From NCBI GenBank assembly GCA_001793945.1, contig MGIW01000003.1, positions 193,630 to 226,594 on the forward strand: a stretch of 32,965 nucleotides of DNA. Reading direction: 5' to 3'. Every line of letters begins with the position of its first letter. The stretch's first letter is position 1. Source of the DNA: Candidatus Wolfebacteria bacterium RIFOXYD12_FULL_48_21 (GTDB lineage Bacteria > Patescibacteriota > Minisyncoccia > UBA6257 > UBA9933). Positions 24,990-32,965 of the stretch are shown here, piece after piece. A model generated the notes under the pieces. The model was not told where the DNA came from and made no database searches. It worked only from the letters and a program-made list of their open reading frames with translations. Made by a program: the position numbers and the translations under genes.

Positions 24990-25090
24990 CGTATGAAATT
25001 GTTCCCGTCAACCCGCTCACGCCGTACGCTTGTTTAACATAAGCGTACGACTGCGCTTCCGTTTGGGTTTCCGAGGAACAATCCCATTCG
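24990..25090. repeat. Hairpin element, family C, copy 1
   Basis: TCAACCCGCTCACG-[CGTACGCTT-N9-AAGCGTACG]-CTGCGCTTCCGTTTGGGTT with outer ATTGTTCC/GGAACAAT. Confidence 0.85.
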
Positions 25091-25146
25091 ATATTCGAGT
25101 TATAAGAATTGCATAACTTTTATTCATCTAATTTTATTTAATTACT

Positions 25147-25671
25147 ATGGATTTTGAAAAACTGGGCGTGGGTAAAAAAGCCCCTGAAATTGTTACTGTT
25201 GTGGTGGAAATCCCGAAAGGCAGCCATAACAAATATGAATACGACGAAGAATCCGGCGTGTTCAAGCTTGATCGCGTGTTGTATTCCCCGATGCATTATC
25301 CGCTCGACTACGGATTCATTCCGCAGACCCGATCTGAAGACGGTGATCATCTCGATATGCTTGTTATCGGCAGCGACCCTGTCTTTACCGGATGCGTTGT
25401 CGATGTGCGACCGATTGGCATCATGCGCATGATCGATGCCGGCGAACTGGATGCGAAGATCATCGGCGTGCAGGCGAAAAATCCTCGCTTGAGCGCGATC
25501 AAGGATATCAGCGATGTAGAGACCCATAATCCGCACATGTTGAAGGAAATAGCCCATTTCTTTAAGGTGTATAAGGACCTTGAAGGGAAGAGCACCGAGA
25601 TTCAAGGCTGGGAGGGAAAGGACGCCGCAATCGCGGAGATCATGAAGTCGCAGGAAGCGTACAAGAAATAA
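25147..25671 (+). CDS. ppa: Inorganic pyrophosphatase
   Basis: VVVEIPKGSHNKYEYDEESGVFKLDRVLYSPMHYPLDYGFIPQT...DGDHLDMLVIG. Confidence 0.95.
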   Translation: MDFEKLGVGKKAPEIVTVVVEIPKGSHNKYEYDEESGVFKLDRVLYSPMHYPLDYGFIPQTRSEDGDHLDMLVIGSDPVFTGCVVDVRPIGIMRMIDAGELDAKIIGVQAKNPRLSAIKDISDVETHNPHMLKEIAHFFKVYKDLEGKSTEIQGWEGKDAAIAEIMKSQEAYKK

Positions 25672-25673
25672 TC

Positions 25674-25758
25674 GAGATACGAGGTGAGAGGTTAGAGGTT
25701 AGTGTAATGCGGATGCAAAACATTTTATCTCTTATCTCTAATCCCTATTCTCTAACTC
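25674..25758. repeat. GAGAGRT-type purine arm and complementary pyrimidine arm in the ppa-clpP spacer
   Basis: ACGAGGTGAGAGGTTAGAGGTTAG ... TTATCTCTTATCTCTAATCCCTATTCTCTAACTCGT. Confidence 0.65.
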
Positions 25759-25761
25759 GTT

Positions 25762-26349
25762 ATGAATTTAATTCCAACCGTAATTGAAAAAAGCTCCTAT
25801 GGGGAGCGGGCATACGATATCTATTCCCGACTGTTGCGCGATCGCATCATATTTTTGGGCGGTGTCATTGATGACAATGTCGCCAATACCGTCATCGCGC
25901 AGTTGCTTTTTTTGGCACACGAAGACCCAAAGAAGGACATCCAGCTGTACTTGAACTCGCCGGGTGGCTCGGTGACTGCGGGGCTCGCCATTTTGGATAC
26001 CATGAACTATATCAAGCCCGATGTGTCGACCATCTGCGTCGGCATTGCCGCTTCGATGGGCGCGGTGTTGCTCGCGGGCGGCAAAAAGGGAAAGCGTTTT
26101 GCACTCCCGAACTCCGAGGTCATGCTGCACCAGGTTATGGGCGGTTTCGAAGGGCAGGCATCAGACATCGAGATCAACGCCAAACATATTCTTCGCACAA
26201 AAGAAAAGTTGAACCAATTTCTTGCGAAAGCGACCGGACAGCCGCTTAATCGCGTTGAAAAGGATTCGGATCGGGACTTTTATCTTTCCGCAGCCGAAGC
26301 ACAGGCATACGGATTGATTGATGAGGTGTTGAAAGCGGGTAAAAAGTGA
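25762..26349 (+). CDS. clpP: ATP-dependent Clp protease proteolytic subunit
   Basis: [24 protein letters not shown]...[20 protein letters not shown]...[16 protein letters not shown]...[11 protein letters not shown]. Confidence 0.96.
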   Translation: MNLIPTVIEKSSYGERAYDIYSRLLRDRIIFLGGVIDDNVANTVIAQLLFLAHEDPKKDIQLYLNSPGGSVTAGLAILDTMNYIKPDVSTICVGIAASMGAVLLAGGKKGKRFALPNSEVMLHQVMGGFEGQASDIEINAKHILRTKEKLNQFLAKATGQPLNRVEKDSDRDFYLSAAEAQAYGLIDEVLKAGKK

Positions 26350-26356
26350 AAGAGTG

Positions 26357-26394
26357 ATCGCGAATAATGCGAATTGAAGGCAAATAATGCGAAT
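26357..26394. repeat. Left 38-bp inverted repeat flanking the GxxExxY gene
   Basis: ATCGCGAATAATGCGAATTGAAGGCAAATAATGCGAAT; 34/38 to the reverse complement of 26885-26922. Confidence 0.9.
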
Positions 26395-26426
26395 AAAAAT
26401 AACGCTTCATCCGAGGCGTTATTTTT
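26395..26426. terminator. Intrinsic terminator downstream of clpP
   Basis: AAAAATAACGC-N10-GCGTTATTTTT. Confidence 0.85.
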
Positions 26427-26452
26427 TGTCGTAGGTGTGATAAACTAATAGT

Positions 26453-26845
26453 ATGCCTCAGGAAGAAGCAGTCTTTTCGGAAGAAAGTTATAAAATTATT
26501 GGCGCTGCATTTAGCGTCTTTAATTATCTTGGATGGGGACTTCCGGAAAAGGATTATCAAAAAGCTCTTGTTGAAGAGTTCTTTGCACTGGGATTAAGCG
26601 CAAAAAAAGAGGTTTATATACCGCTTCAATATAAAACGGCAAATATTGGGCGATATTTTGCCGATTTTGTAATCAATGATAGAATCTTAGTAGAAATAAA
26701 AGTTGTGCCTAAGTTATCATATGATCATGCAAAGCAGGTTCTTACATATCTTAGGATTGCCAAACTTAAGTTGGGTATCCTCGTCTATTTTACCAAGGAG
26801 GGTATTAAATATCGTCGTATATTAAATTCACAAGTCGATTATTAG
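26453..26845 (+). CDS. GxxExxY protein (PD-(D/E)XK-like)
   Basis: SFNYLGWGLPEKDYQKALVEEF...GRYFADFVINDRILVEIKVVPKLSYDHAKQVLTYLRIAKLKLGILVYF. Confidence 0.85.
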   Translation: MPQEEAVFSEESYKIIGAAFSVFNYLGWGLPEKDYQKALVEEFFALGLSAKKEVYIPLQYKTANIGRYFADFVINDRILVEIKVVPKLSYDHAKQVLTYLRIAKLKLGILVYFTKEGIKYRRILNSQVDY

Positions 26846-26884
26846 CATTATTAAATTTAAATTCGCAGTATCCGCAATTATTCC

Positions 26885-26922
26885 ATTCGCATTATTTGCC
26901 TGTGATTTGCATTATTCGCGAT
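26885..26922. repeat. Right 38-bp inverted repeat flanking the GxxExxY gene
   Basis: ATTCGCATTATTTGCCTGTGATTTGCATTATTCGCGAT. Confidence 0.9.
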
Positions 26923-26929
26923 AACTCTT

Positions 26930-27949
26930 ATGAAAATAGCATTTTTTCAGATCGAAGATTGGGAGATTGATCATATCAAGCAACAGCTTGCCGGGCATGA
27001 ATTGTTTTTTACCGCCGATAAACTGTCTGCAGAGGCGCTCCCTGAGCAGCGTGATTTTGAGATCGTGTCCGTATTCGTGGGCTCAAAAATAGATCAAGCC
27101 GTTTTGGCGGCATTGCCGAATCTCAAATTAATCACGACCCGTTCGACCGGATTTGATCATATTGACCTGCCGATGGCGCAAAGTATGAATATCGCCACCG
27201 GTTATGTGCCGGGATATGGCGACAATACCGTTGCGGAGTTTGCATTTGGATTGGTGCTTGCCTTGTCGCGCAAGATCTACGAGTCGGTAGACCGGTTGCG
27301 GGAAACGGGCGTGTATTCCTATGTTGGTCTGCGCGGGTTCGATCTGCAAGGAAAAACAATGGGCGTGGTTGGTACGGGACGCATTGGGCAGCATGTCGTG
27401 CGCATCGCTAAAGGTTTCGGTATGAATGTGATCGCGTATGATGCATTTCCAAAATCGGAACTCGCCACCGAACTTGGTTTTGAATATGTGTCGTTTGATG
27501 ATTTGCTTGGTAGGGCTGATGTCATTTCGTTGCATGTGCCTTATTTGCCTACTACACATCATTTGATCAACATGGCTAATATTGGCAAGATCAAAAAAGG
27601 CGCGTTGCTTATCAACACGGCGCGCGGCGCGGTCGTGGAAACCGATGCGTTGGTAAAGGCGCTTGCCGACGGCATATTAGGCGGGGCCGGGTTGGATGTG
27701 CTCGAAGAAGAAGGTGTACTTGCCGATGAAAAGACCCTTGTGCTGTATGGGCATCCGGAAGAGCATAACCTGAAGACGGTCTTGGAAAATCATGTGTTGA
27801 TCGACATGCCAAATGTGCTCGTGACGCCACACAATGCGTTCAATACGCAGGAGGCTTTGCAGCGCATTCTTGATACCGATATCTGCAATATACAGGAGTT
27901 TATCGGGAAAGGGGTTGCAAAATGCCCGATTCCCGCGCCGAAGGTGTGA
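26930..27949 (+). CDS. D-isomer-specific 2-hydroxyacid dehydrogenase
   Basis: TTRSTGFDHIDLP; GKTMGVVGTGRIGQHVVRIAKGFGMNVIAYD; HVPYLPTTHHLIN; LINTARGAVVETDALVKAL; TPHNAFNT. Confidence 0.92.
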   Translation: MKIAFFQIEDWEIDHIKQQLAGHELFFTADKLSAEALPEQRDFEIVSVFVGSKIDQAVLAALPNLKLITTRSTGFDHIDLPMAQSMNIATGYVPGYGDNTVAEFAFGLVLALSRKIYESVDRLRETGVYSYVGLRGFDLQGKTMGVVGTGRIGQHVVRIAKGFGMNVIAYDAFPKSELATELGFEYVSFDDLLGRADVISLHVPYLPTTHHLINMANIGKIKKGALLINTARGAVVETDALVKALADGILGGAGLDVLEEEGVLADEKTLVLYGHPEEHNLKTVLENHVLIDMPNVLVTPHNAFNTQEALQRILDTDICNIQEFIGKGVAKCPIPAPKV

Positions 27950-28022
27950 GATTGGAGATTAGAGGTGGGAGATGAGAGATAAGAGGTGTGAGGTGGGAGA
28001 TAAGAGGTTAGAGATTGGAGGC
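27948..28022. repeat. Degenerate GAGAGRT/GAGGTGNGAG repeat tract
   Basis: GAGATTGGAGATTAGAGGTGGGAGATGAGAGATAAGAGGTGTGAGGTGGGAGATAAGAGGTTAGAGATTGGAGG. Confidence 0.8.
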
Positions 28023-28258
28023 GGGGATCCATTTTTTCCTGCAGTAGTAATATATAGATATTCAGGCTCTGGATCCCGGCTTTCGCCGGGATGACAAGGC
28101 GGGGGGAGGAGGGGGTATAAAGTACAAGGTATACGGTATGGGGGAATTACTAATTTTTAATTTCTAAATAAAACGCTGGATTCCGTCGTTTGCCGGTTGG
28201 CGGATTTGGGTTTCCGTGAGTCTGCTCCGTTTCGCTAAAGAAAGAGGACCATGGGGAT

Positions 28259-28284
28259 AAAACCACGACTTTCGTCGTGGTTTT
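28259..28284 (+). terminator. Terminator-like hairpin immediately upstream of the gap -10 box
   Basis: AAAACCACGAC-TTTC-GTCGTGGTTTT. Confidence 0.75.
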
Positions 28285-28299
28285 TGGTATACTGAGGGC

Positions 28300-29328
28300 A
28301 TGAAAAAAGTCGCTATTAACGGGTTCGGTCGCATCGGACGGCTGTTCTTCCGCAAAGCATTTGGAAATCCGAATTTTGAAATAGTCGCCATCAATGACCT
28401 TGGCGATGTAGAAAACCTTGCCTATCTGTTGAAATATGACACGGTCTATGGAAGGTATAAAAAAGATATTTCGTTCATCAAGAGCGAAGCGAAGAACGCA
28501 ATCATTGTAGACGGAAAAGAAATAACATTTGTATCTGAAAAAGATCCCGCATTGTTGCCATGGGGAGCGCTTGGCGTGGACCTCGTGGTCGAGTCGACCG
28601 GCGTGTATGAGTCGTTTGAAAAAAACCAAGCGCACATCAAAGCGGGTGCGAAGCGGGTGGTCATATCTGCGCCGGCAAAGGACGCTGACGGCGAGTTGGG
28701 TCGTACCGTACTTATGGGTATCAATGAAGAAGTGATGAAGACCTGCGTGGTCACTTCAAATGCTTCATGCACGACCAATAGCGTTTCACCTGTTGTTGCG
28801 GTGCTTTCCGAAAAGCTCGGCATTGCAAAGGCCATGATGACTACGGCACATGCATATACCAATACGCAGACCATGGTAGACAGCCCGGTAAAAGGAAGCG
28901 ATTTCCGTCGCGGACGAGCGGGTGCACAAAATATCGTGCCGTCGACCACAGGTGCCGCGATCGCGGTAACGCGCGCGTTTACGGCACTCGAGGGAAAGTT
29001 TGACGGTGTTGCATTGCGCGTCCCGGTTCCGACCGGATCTGTTGCGGATGTTACATTTCTTGCCTCCCGAAAAACGACCGTTGAAGAGGTTAATCAAATA
29101 TTGACCGATGCAGCGGCAACCGACCAATGGAAGGGCATTCTTGCCGTTACAAACGACCAGATCGTTTCGTCTGATACGCTAGGCCAAGAGGTTGGCGCGC
29201 TTGTTGACTTGCGCATGACTAAAGTTGTCGATGGCGACCTGGTAAAGGTCATGTCGTGGTATGATAACGAATGGGGTTATGTGGCAATGCTTGAAAAGCA
29301 TGTAGAGAAGTCGGTCAAGCTTGCATGA
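28300..29328 (+). CDS. gap: Glyceraldehyde-3-phosphate dehydrogenase, type I
   Basis: VAINGFGRIGRLFFRKAF; SNASCTTNSVSPVVAVL; WYDNEWGYVAML. Confidence 0.96.
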   Translation: MKKVAINGFGRIGRLFFRKAFGNPNFEIVAINDLGDVENLAYLLKYDTVYGRYKKDISFIKSEAKNAIIVDGKEITFVSEKDPALLPWGALGVDLVVESTGVYESFEKNQAHIKAGAKRVVISAPAKDADGELGRTVLMGINEEVMKTCVVTSNASCTTNSVSPVVAVLSEKLGIAKAMMTTAHAYTNTQTMVDSPVKGSDFRRGRAGAQNIVPSTTGAAIAVTRAFTALEGKFDGVALRVPVPTGSVADVTFLASRKTTVEEVNQILTDAAATDQWKGILAVTNDQIVSSDTLGQEVGALVDLRMTKVVDGDLVKVMSWYDNEWGYVAMLEKHVEKSVKLA

Positions 29329-29374
29329 CATATAAAAATTAAAGTCGGCAAATCAAATTTTTAGAGAGTACTCT

Positions 29375-29472
29375 CGCCAAATAAAATCGCTTCCCATCAA
29401 CCCGCTCACGAATTTTGCAAAGCAAAATCCTGCGCTTCCGCTTAGGTTGCCGGAAAACAATTTCATTTGGCG
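29375..29472. repeat. Hairpin element, family C, copy 2
   Basis: CGCCAAATAAAATCGCTTCCC...GGAAAACAATTTCATTTGGCG outer stem; TCAACCCGCTCACG-[ATTTTGC-AAA-GCAAAAT]-CTGCGCTTCCGCTTAGGTT. Confidence 0.88.
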
Positions 29473-29502
29473 TTTAGTCTGGCCAATTAGTCTATTGATT
29501 AT

Positions 29503-30021
29503 ATGATAATTTACATCGGAGCGGATCATCGCGGGTTTGCACTTAAGGAAGTGCTTAAGGCGCATCTTACGGATATCGGAAACGAAGTAGTGGATATGGG
29601 AAATGAAGTATTGGAAGATGGGGATGATTATCCCGATTTTGCCATCGAGGTTGCCAATGCCGTTTCTTCGAATCCGTTTGAAGACAGGGGTATTGTAATA
29701 TGCGGATCGGGCGTCGGTGTCGATATTGTTGCAAATAAGTTCCCTGATGTGCGCTCTGCCTTGGTTGCGAGCGCCGATCAGATTCGCGCCGCTCGTACCG
29801 ATGACAATGTGAATGTACTTGCACTTGCCGCCGATTTTACCGACGAGGCAACGGCAAAAAGTATCGCCGCCGCATTTGTTGAAACCGAATATGACGGGGC
29901 GGAGCCACACCAGCGGCGCATAGACAAGATAACCGACTTGGAACTTGGACCTATCGTGAGTGGGCCCGATGAGGAGGCTCCAGAAGCAGAAGCCGCAGAT
30001 TCAGAAGAGCAACCTGCGTAA
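29503..30021 (+). CDS. rpiB: RpiB/LacAB-family sugar-phosphate isomerase
   Basis: IYIGADHRGFALKEVLKAHL...VDMGNEVLEDGDDYPDFA...GIVICGSGVGVDIVANKFPDVRSAL. Confidence 0.93.
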   Translation: MIIYIGADHRGFALKEVLKAHLTDIGNEVVDMGNEVLEDGDDYPDFAIEVANAVSSNPFEDRGIVICGSGVGVDIVANKFPDVRSALVASADQIRAARTDDNVNVLALAADFTDEATAKSIAAAFVETEYDGAEPHQRRIDKITDLELGPIVSGPDEEAPEAEAADSEEQPA

Positions 30022-30024
30022 CTC

Positions 30025-30073
30025 ATGGCATAAAAAATACGACCTCTTGTGGAGGTCGTATTTTTTATGCCAT
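30025..30073. terminator. Bidirectional terminator between convergent rpiB and trpS
   Basis: 22-bp perfect stem ATGGCATAAAAAATACGACCTC-TTGTG-GAGGTCGTATTTTTTATGCCAT. Confidence 0.92.
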
Positions 30074-31078
30074 CTTTTTGGGGGTAGCTTTTTTTGTCAG
30101 CCCCATAACGAGCTTTACCTGATCCATTTTTTCAGTCGCTTTTTTCTGTGCTTTTTTGCGGCCTTTTTCGATGACCCTATCTATCTCGCTCGGCTTTCTT
30201 AGAAGCAATTTTTTACGAACTTGAAACGGGCGAAGCCCTTCAACCACCACTTCGGCAAGTTCTCGCTTGAATATGCCATAGTTTGCATCCGCGTACTTTC
30301 GCTCTATTTCTTTTATGGAAAGCCCTGCAAACCCGCGATAGATTCGTATAAGATTTGCGATGCCGGGTTTTTTCGTCGGGTTATAGGTGACCTTCGCGTC
30401 GGAATCGGTTACTGCGCGTTTGATCTTTTCTCGGATGACCTCGGGCTCATCGTCGAGAAACAAACATCCTTCCGGCATCGATTTTGACATTTTGCGAAGC
30501 GGATCGCTTAGGCTCATCAATCGGGGGACCTCCGTTAAAAGTGGTTCAGGCTCCTTCATGATCTTTTTGAATTGAGCGTTGAATTTTCGGGCGATCGTGC
30601 GGGTAAGTTCGAGATGCTGCAATTGATCTTCACCGACCGGCACGACATCCGTATCGTAAAGCAATACATCTGCCGCCATCAGTACGGGGTAATCGAACAA
30701 GCCGATGTTGATGTTTTCCTTTTGCGTCAGAGACTTGTCTTTGAACTGGGTCATGCGACGCAACTCGCCGAACGGAGTGATGCAGTTGAGCATCCATGTG
30801 AGTTCGCCATGTTCCGGAATTTGCGACTGCACAAAGATCACGGACTTTTCCGGGCTGATGCCCGCGGCGAGATAATCGGCCACGACATCGAGCGTTTGTC
30901 TGTATTTTTGGTTTGGAACAAACTCCGCTGTGATCGAATGCAGGTCGGCCACAAAGAAATAGCATTGGTATCTGCCCGAGTTTTGCAGGTCGACGAAGTT
31001 TTTCAGTGCGCCGAAATAATTTCCGATATGAAGTTTTCCGGTCGGCTGCATGCCGGAAAAGAGGATTGGCTTGGACAT
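30065..31078 (-). CDS. trpS: Tryptophanyl-tRNA synthetase
   Basis: SGMQPTGKLHIGNYFGAL; VPVGEDQLQHLELTRTIARKFN; LRKMSKSMPEG. Start set at MSKPILFSG; the ORF-track N-terminus is translated repeat. Confidence 0.96.
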   Translation of the reverse strand: MSKPILFSGMQPTGKLHIGNYFGALKNFVDLQNSGRYQCYFFVADLHSITAEFVPNQKYRQTLDVVADYLAAGISPEKSVIFVQSQIPEHGELTWMLNCITPFGELRRMTQFKDKSLTQKENINIGLFDYPVLMAADVLLYDTDVVPVGEDQLQHLELTRTIARKFNAQFKKIMKEPEPLLTEVPRLMSLSDPLRKMSKSMPEGCLFLDDEPEVIREKIKRAVTDSDAKVTYNPTKKPGIANLIRIYRGFAGLSIKEIERKYADANYGIFKRELAEVVVEGLRPFQVRKKLLLRKPSEIDRVIEKGRKKAQKKATEKMDQVKLVMGLTKKATPKKMA

Positions 31079-31079
31079 G

Positions 31080-31200
31080 GGGGAGATGGGAGGTGAGAGA
31101 TGGGAGGTGGGAGATGGGAAGTGAGAAATAACAGGCAAGTGAGTTAGCGGTTTCGTTTGAGTTTCTCGTGTCTCGTACCTCTCGCCTCATACCTCTCATT
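31080..31200. repeat. Purine/pyrimidine GAGAGRT repeat arms in the rnj-trpS spacer
   Basis: GGGAGATGGGAGGTGAGAGATGGGAGGTGGGAGATGGGAAGTGAG (31080-31125) and CTCGTGTCTCGTACCTCTCGCCTCATACCTCTCATT (31166-31201). Confidence 0.7.
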
Positions 31201-31201
31201 A

Positions 31202-32965
31202 TCACACATAGATTATTACCGGAAGGATCATCGGCCTTCGCTTTGTCTTAGTATACAGGAATTGGCCGATCTGGTCACGGATCAGGCCTTTCAGGTAGTC
31301 CATTTCCACTTCTTTGTGGGCCGGCATTTGCGCCAAGATGCCTTTGATCTTTTTGCGCATGTCTTCCACGATATTCACATTCTCTTTCAAGTAGATAAAT
31401 CCGCGCGATACGATGTCTGGGCTTTTTATGACCGTACCGGTTTTTTTGTCGAGCGTGGCAACGATGACCACCATGCCTTCTTCCGCAAGCATTTTGCGGT
31501 CACGCATGACGATCTCTCCTACATCGCCCACTCCCAATCCGTCCACCATAACATAGTGGGCGGGGAGTTGATGATCAAAATCCACTTGGAAACCGGTCTT
31601 TGAAAATTCGACGACCAGTCCGTTGTCCGCTACGATCGTGTTTTCCTTCAGTACGCCGCATTCCTGCGCCAATAGCGCATTGGTCGAACGCATAAAGTAA
31701 TAACCGTGGATCGGTACATAATACTTCGGCTTGACCGCCTTGATGATTGCTTTCAACTCGTCCGCAGTTGCGTGGCCGCTTGAATAAATGTCAGAATTTT
31801 TTGAGTGGTAGATGTGTGCTCCTTGGCGCGCGAGTGAATCCTTGAGTGTTTGCACGGCGCGTTCGTTACCCGGAATGATCGAAGACGAGAACATGATCGT
31901 GTCTCCCGGTCTTGTTTGGAACGAACGGTTTTCTCCCGTGGCGATCTTCATCAAACTCGCATTCGATTCGCCTTGTGCGCCCGTCGACAAGATGACGATC
32001 TGGTCGTCCTTGTACTTGTGTATGTCGGCGAGCTGAATGATCGTGCCCGGTTTTATTTTTATGTAGCCGAGGTTCTGCGCGATCTGCACATTTGTTTTCA
32101 TCGACAGTCCGGAAAAGGCGATCTTTTTGCCATGTTTTTCCGCCAGTGTGATGACCTCGCCTACGCGGGTAAGCATGGATGCAAACATTGCGATGACCAT
32201 GCGTCCTTTGGTTTTCAGGAAAATATCCTCTATATTGTCCATGATCAATTCACTGGACAGTGATTTGCCCGGAACTTCCGCGTTGGTGCTTTCAAGAAAA
32301 AGTCCATGAATACCCTGTTCGCCTACGCGCCTGAACTCGTCCAATCCATATTCAACGCCTTTTGCATCGTACTCTACCTTTACATCGGTTGCGTACACAA
32401 AATTACCCACCGGCGTTTTAAGCATGATGCTTATGGAATCCGGAATGCTATGAATGATGTTGAAGAACTCGAGCGTGAAGTTGTCCGATACTTTGATGAC
32501 ATCGCGATTTTTGACGATTTCTATGTCGAGCGGTGGCGTGTTTGGATAATCAGTCTGACGCTTTTTGATGATCTCCCGCGCGAGGGGAGTCGTGTAAATG
32601 GTCGGATTGCCAAGCTTTTCCATAATATGCGGAATGGCTCCGATGTGATCATAGTGCGCGTGCGTTACTACTATTCCGCGGATCTTGTGCTTGTTCTGCT
32701 CAAGATAGGTCGTGTTCGGGATGATATAGTCCACTCCTGGATTTTCTTCGCCTGCAAATTCAAGACCGGCATCAAAAATGACGATCTCGTCCTTGTATTC
32801 AAAGAATGACATGTTTCTGCCAATTTCTTCAAGACCTCCGAGTCCGCAAAATCGAACGATATCTTTTGCGGATTCGCGGAAGCCGGCGCGCTTTCCGTGC
32901 TCTGCGCGCAGTACGGTTCCCATCGGGCGTTCGGGCTTGAGCGGTTGATCGGTCGTTACCGGCAG
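31202..32965 (-). CDS. rnj: Ribonuclease J, partial (frame open to right edge)
   Basis: RFCGLGGLEEIGRNMSFFEYKDEIVIFDAGLEF; VTHAHYDHIGAIPHI; LSTGAQGES; GHATADELKAIIKAVKPKYYVPIHGYY. No stop upstream of the ORF-track Met (codons LPVTTDQPLKPERP continue to the edge). Confidence 0.93.
   Translation of the reverse strand: MPVTTDQPLKPERPMGTVLRAEHGKRAGFRESAKDIVRFCGLGGLEEIGRNMSFFEYKDEIVIFDAGLEFAGEENPGVDYIIPNTTYLEQNKHKIRGIVVTHAHYDHIGAIPHIMEKLGNPTIYTTPLAREIIKKRQTDYPNTPPLDIEIVKNRDVIKVSDNFTLEFFNIIHSIPDSISIMLKTPVGNFVYATDVKVEYDAKGVEYGLDEFRRVGEQGIHGLFLESTNAEVPGKSLSSELIMDNIEDIFLKTKGRMVIAMFASMLTRVGEVITLAEKHGKKIAFSGLSMKTNVQIAQNLGYIKIKPGTIIQLADIHKYKDDQIVILSTGAQGESNASLMKIATGENRSFQTRPGDTIMFSSSIIPGNERAVQTLKDSLARQGAHIYHSKNSDIYSSGHATADELKAIIKAVKPKYYVPIHGYYFMRSTNALLAQECGVLKENTIVADNGLVVEFSKTGFQVDFDHQLPAHYVMVDGLGVGDVGEIVMRDRKMLAEEGMVVIVATLDKKTGTVIKSPDIVSRGFIYLKENVNIVEDMRKKIKGILAQMPAHKEVEMDYLKGLIRDQIGQFLYTKTKRRPMILPVIIYV

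Noticed and set aside
24990-25090. Family C as integron attC sites
   Set aside because: Terminal words do not fit RYYYAAC/GTTRRRY, there is no cassette array and no integrase gene in the window.
27948-28022. GAGAGRT tracts as a CRISPR array
   Set aside because: Units are about 7-8 nt, degenerate and without unique spacers; no cas genes in the window.

Overview
The window looks like a compact, gene-dense chromosomal segment from a Patescibacteria/CPR (Parcubacteria-like) genome. The lineage is inferred from gene content and style, not searched. Housekeeping genes recognised by motif: ligA (partial, left edge), topA, dprA, trxA, trxB-like, ftsH, nth, mutY-like, yebC, ruvC, nusA, ppa, clpP, gap, rpiB, trpS and an RNase J gene running off the right edge. 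There is also a HigBA-like toxin-antitoxin pair, a CsoR-like repressor, a cupredoxin, an RnfD/NqrB-flavoreductase fusion, and a GxxExxY gene flanked by inverted repeats. The most interesting signals are in RNA and DNA structure. (1) A tRNA-Ile(GAT) gene is split at the canonical 37/38 position by a 199-nt insert; the insert arms pair with each other and carry a second, intact tRNA-Ile(GAT). (2) Another tRNA gene is 115 nt long, with a 41-nt hairpin insert at the same anticodon-loop position. (3) At least four families of dispersed hairpin elements occur in two copies each, with conserved cores or loops and stems that change in a compensatory way between copies. (4) Many genes have a -10 box exactly 6 nt upstream of ATG, which suggests leaderless mRNAs. 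(5) A perfect 7-nt tandem repeat lies inside the ligA coding sequence. No CRISPR array, rRNA or transposase gene was found. All homology calls are from recognising motifs by eye; no database or folding program was run.
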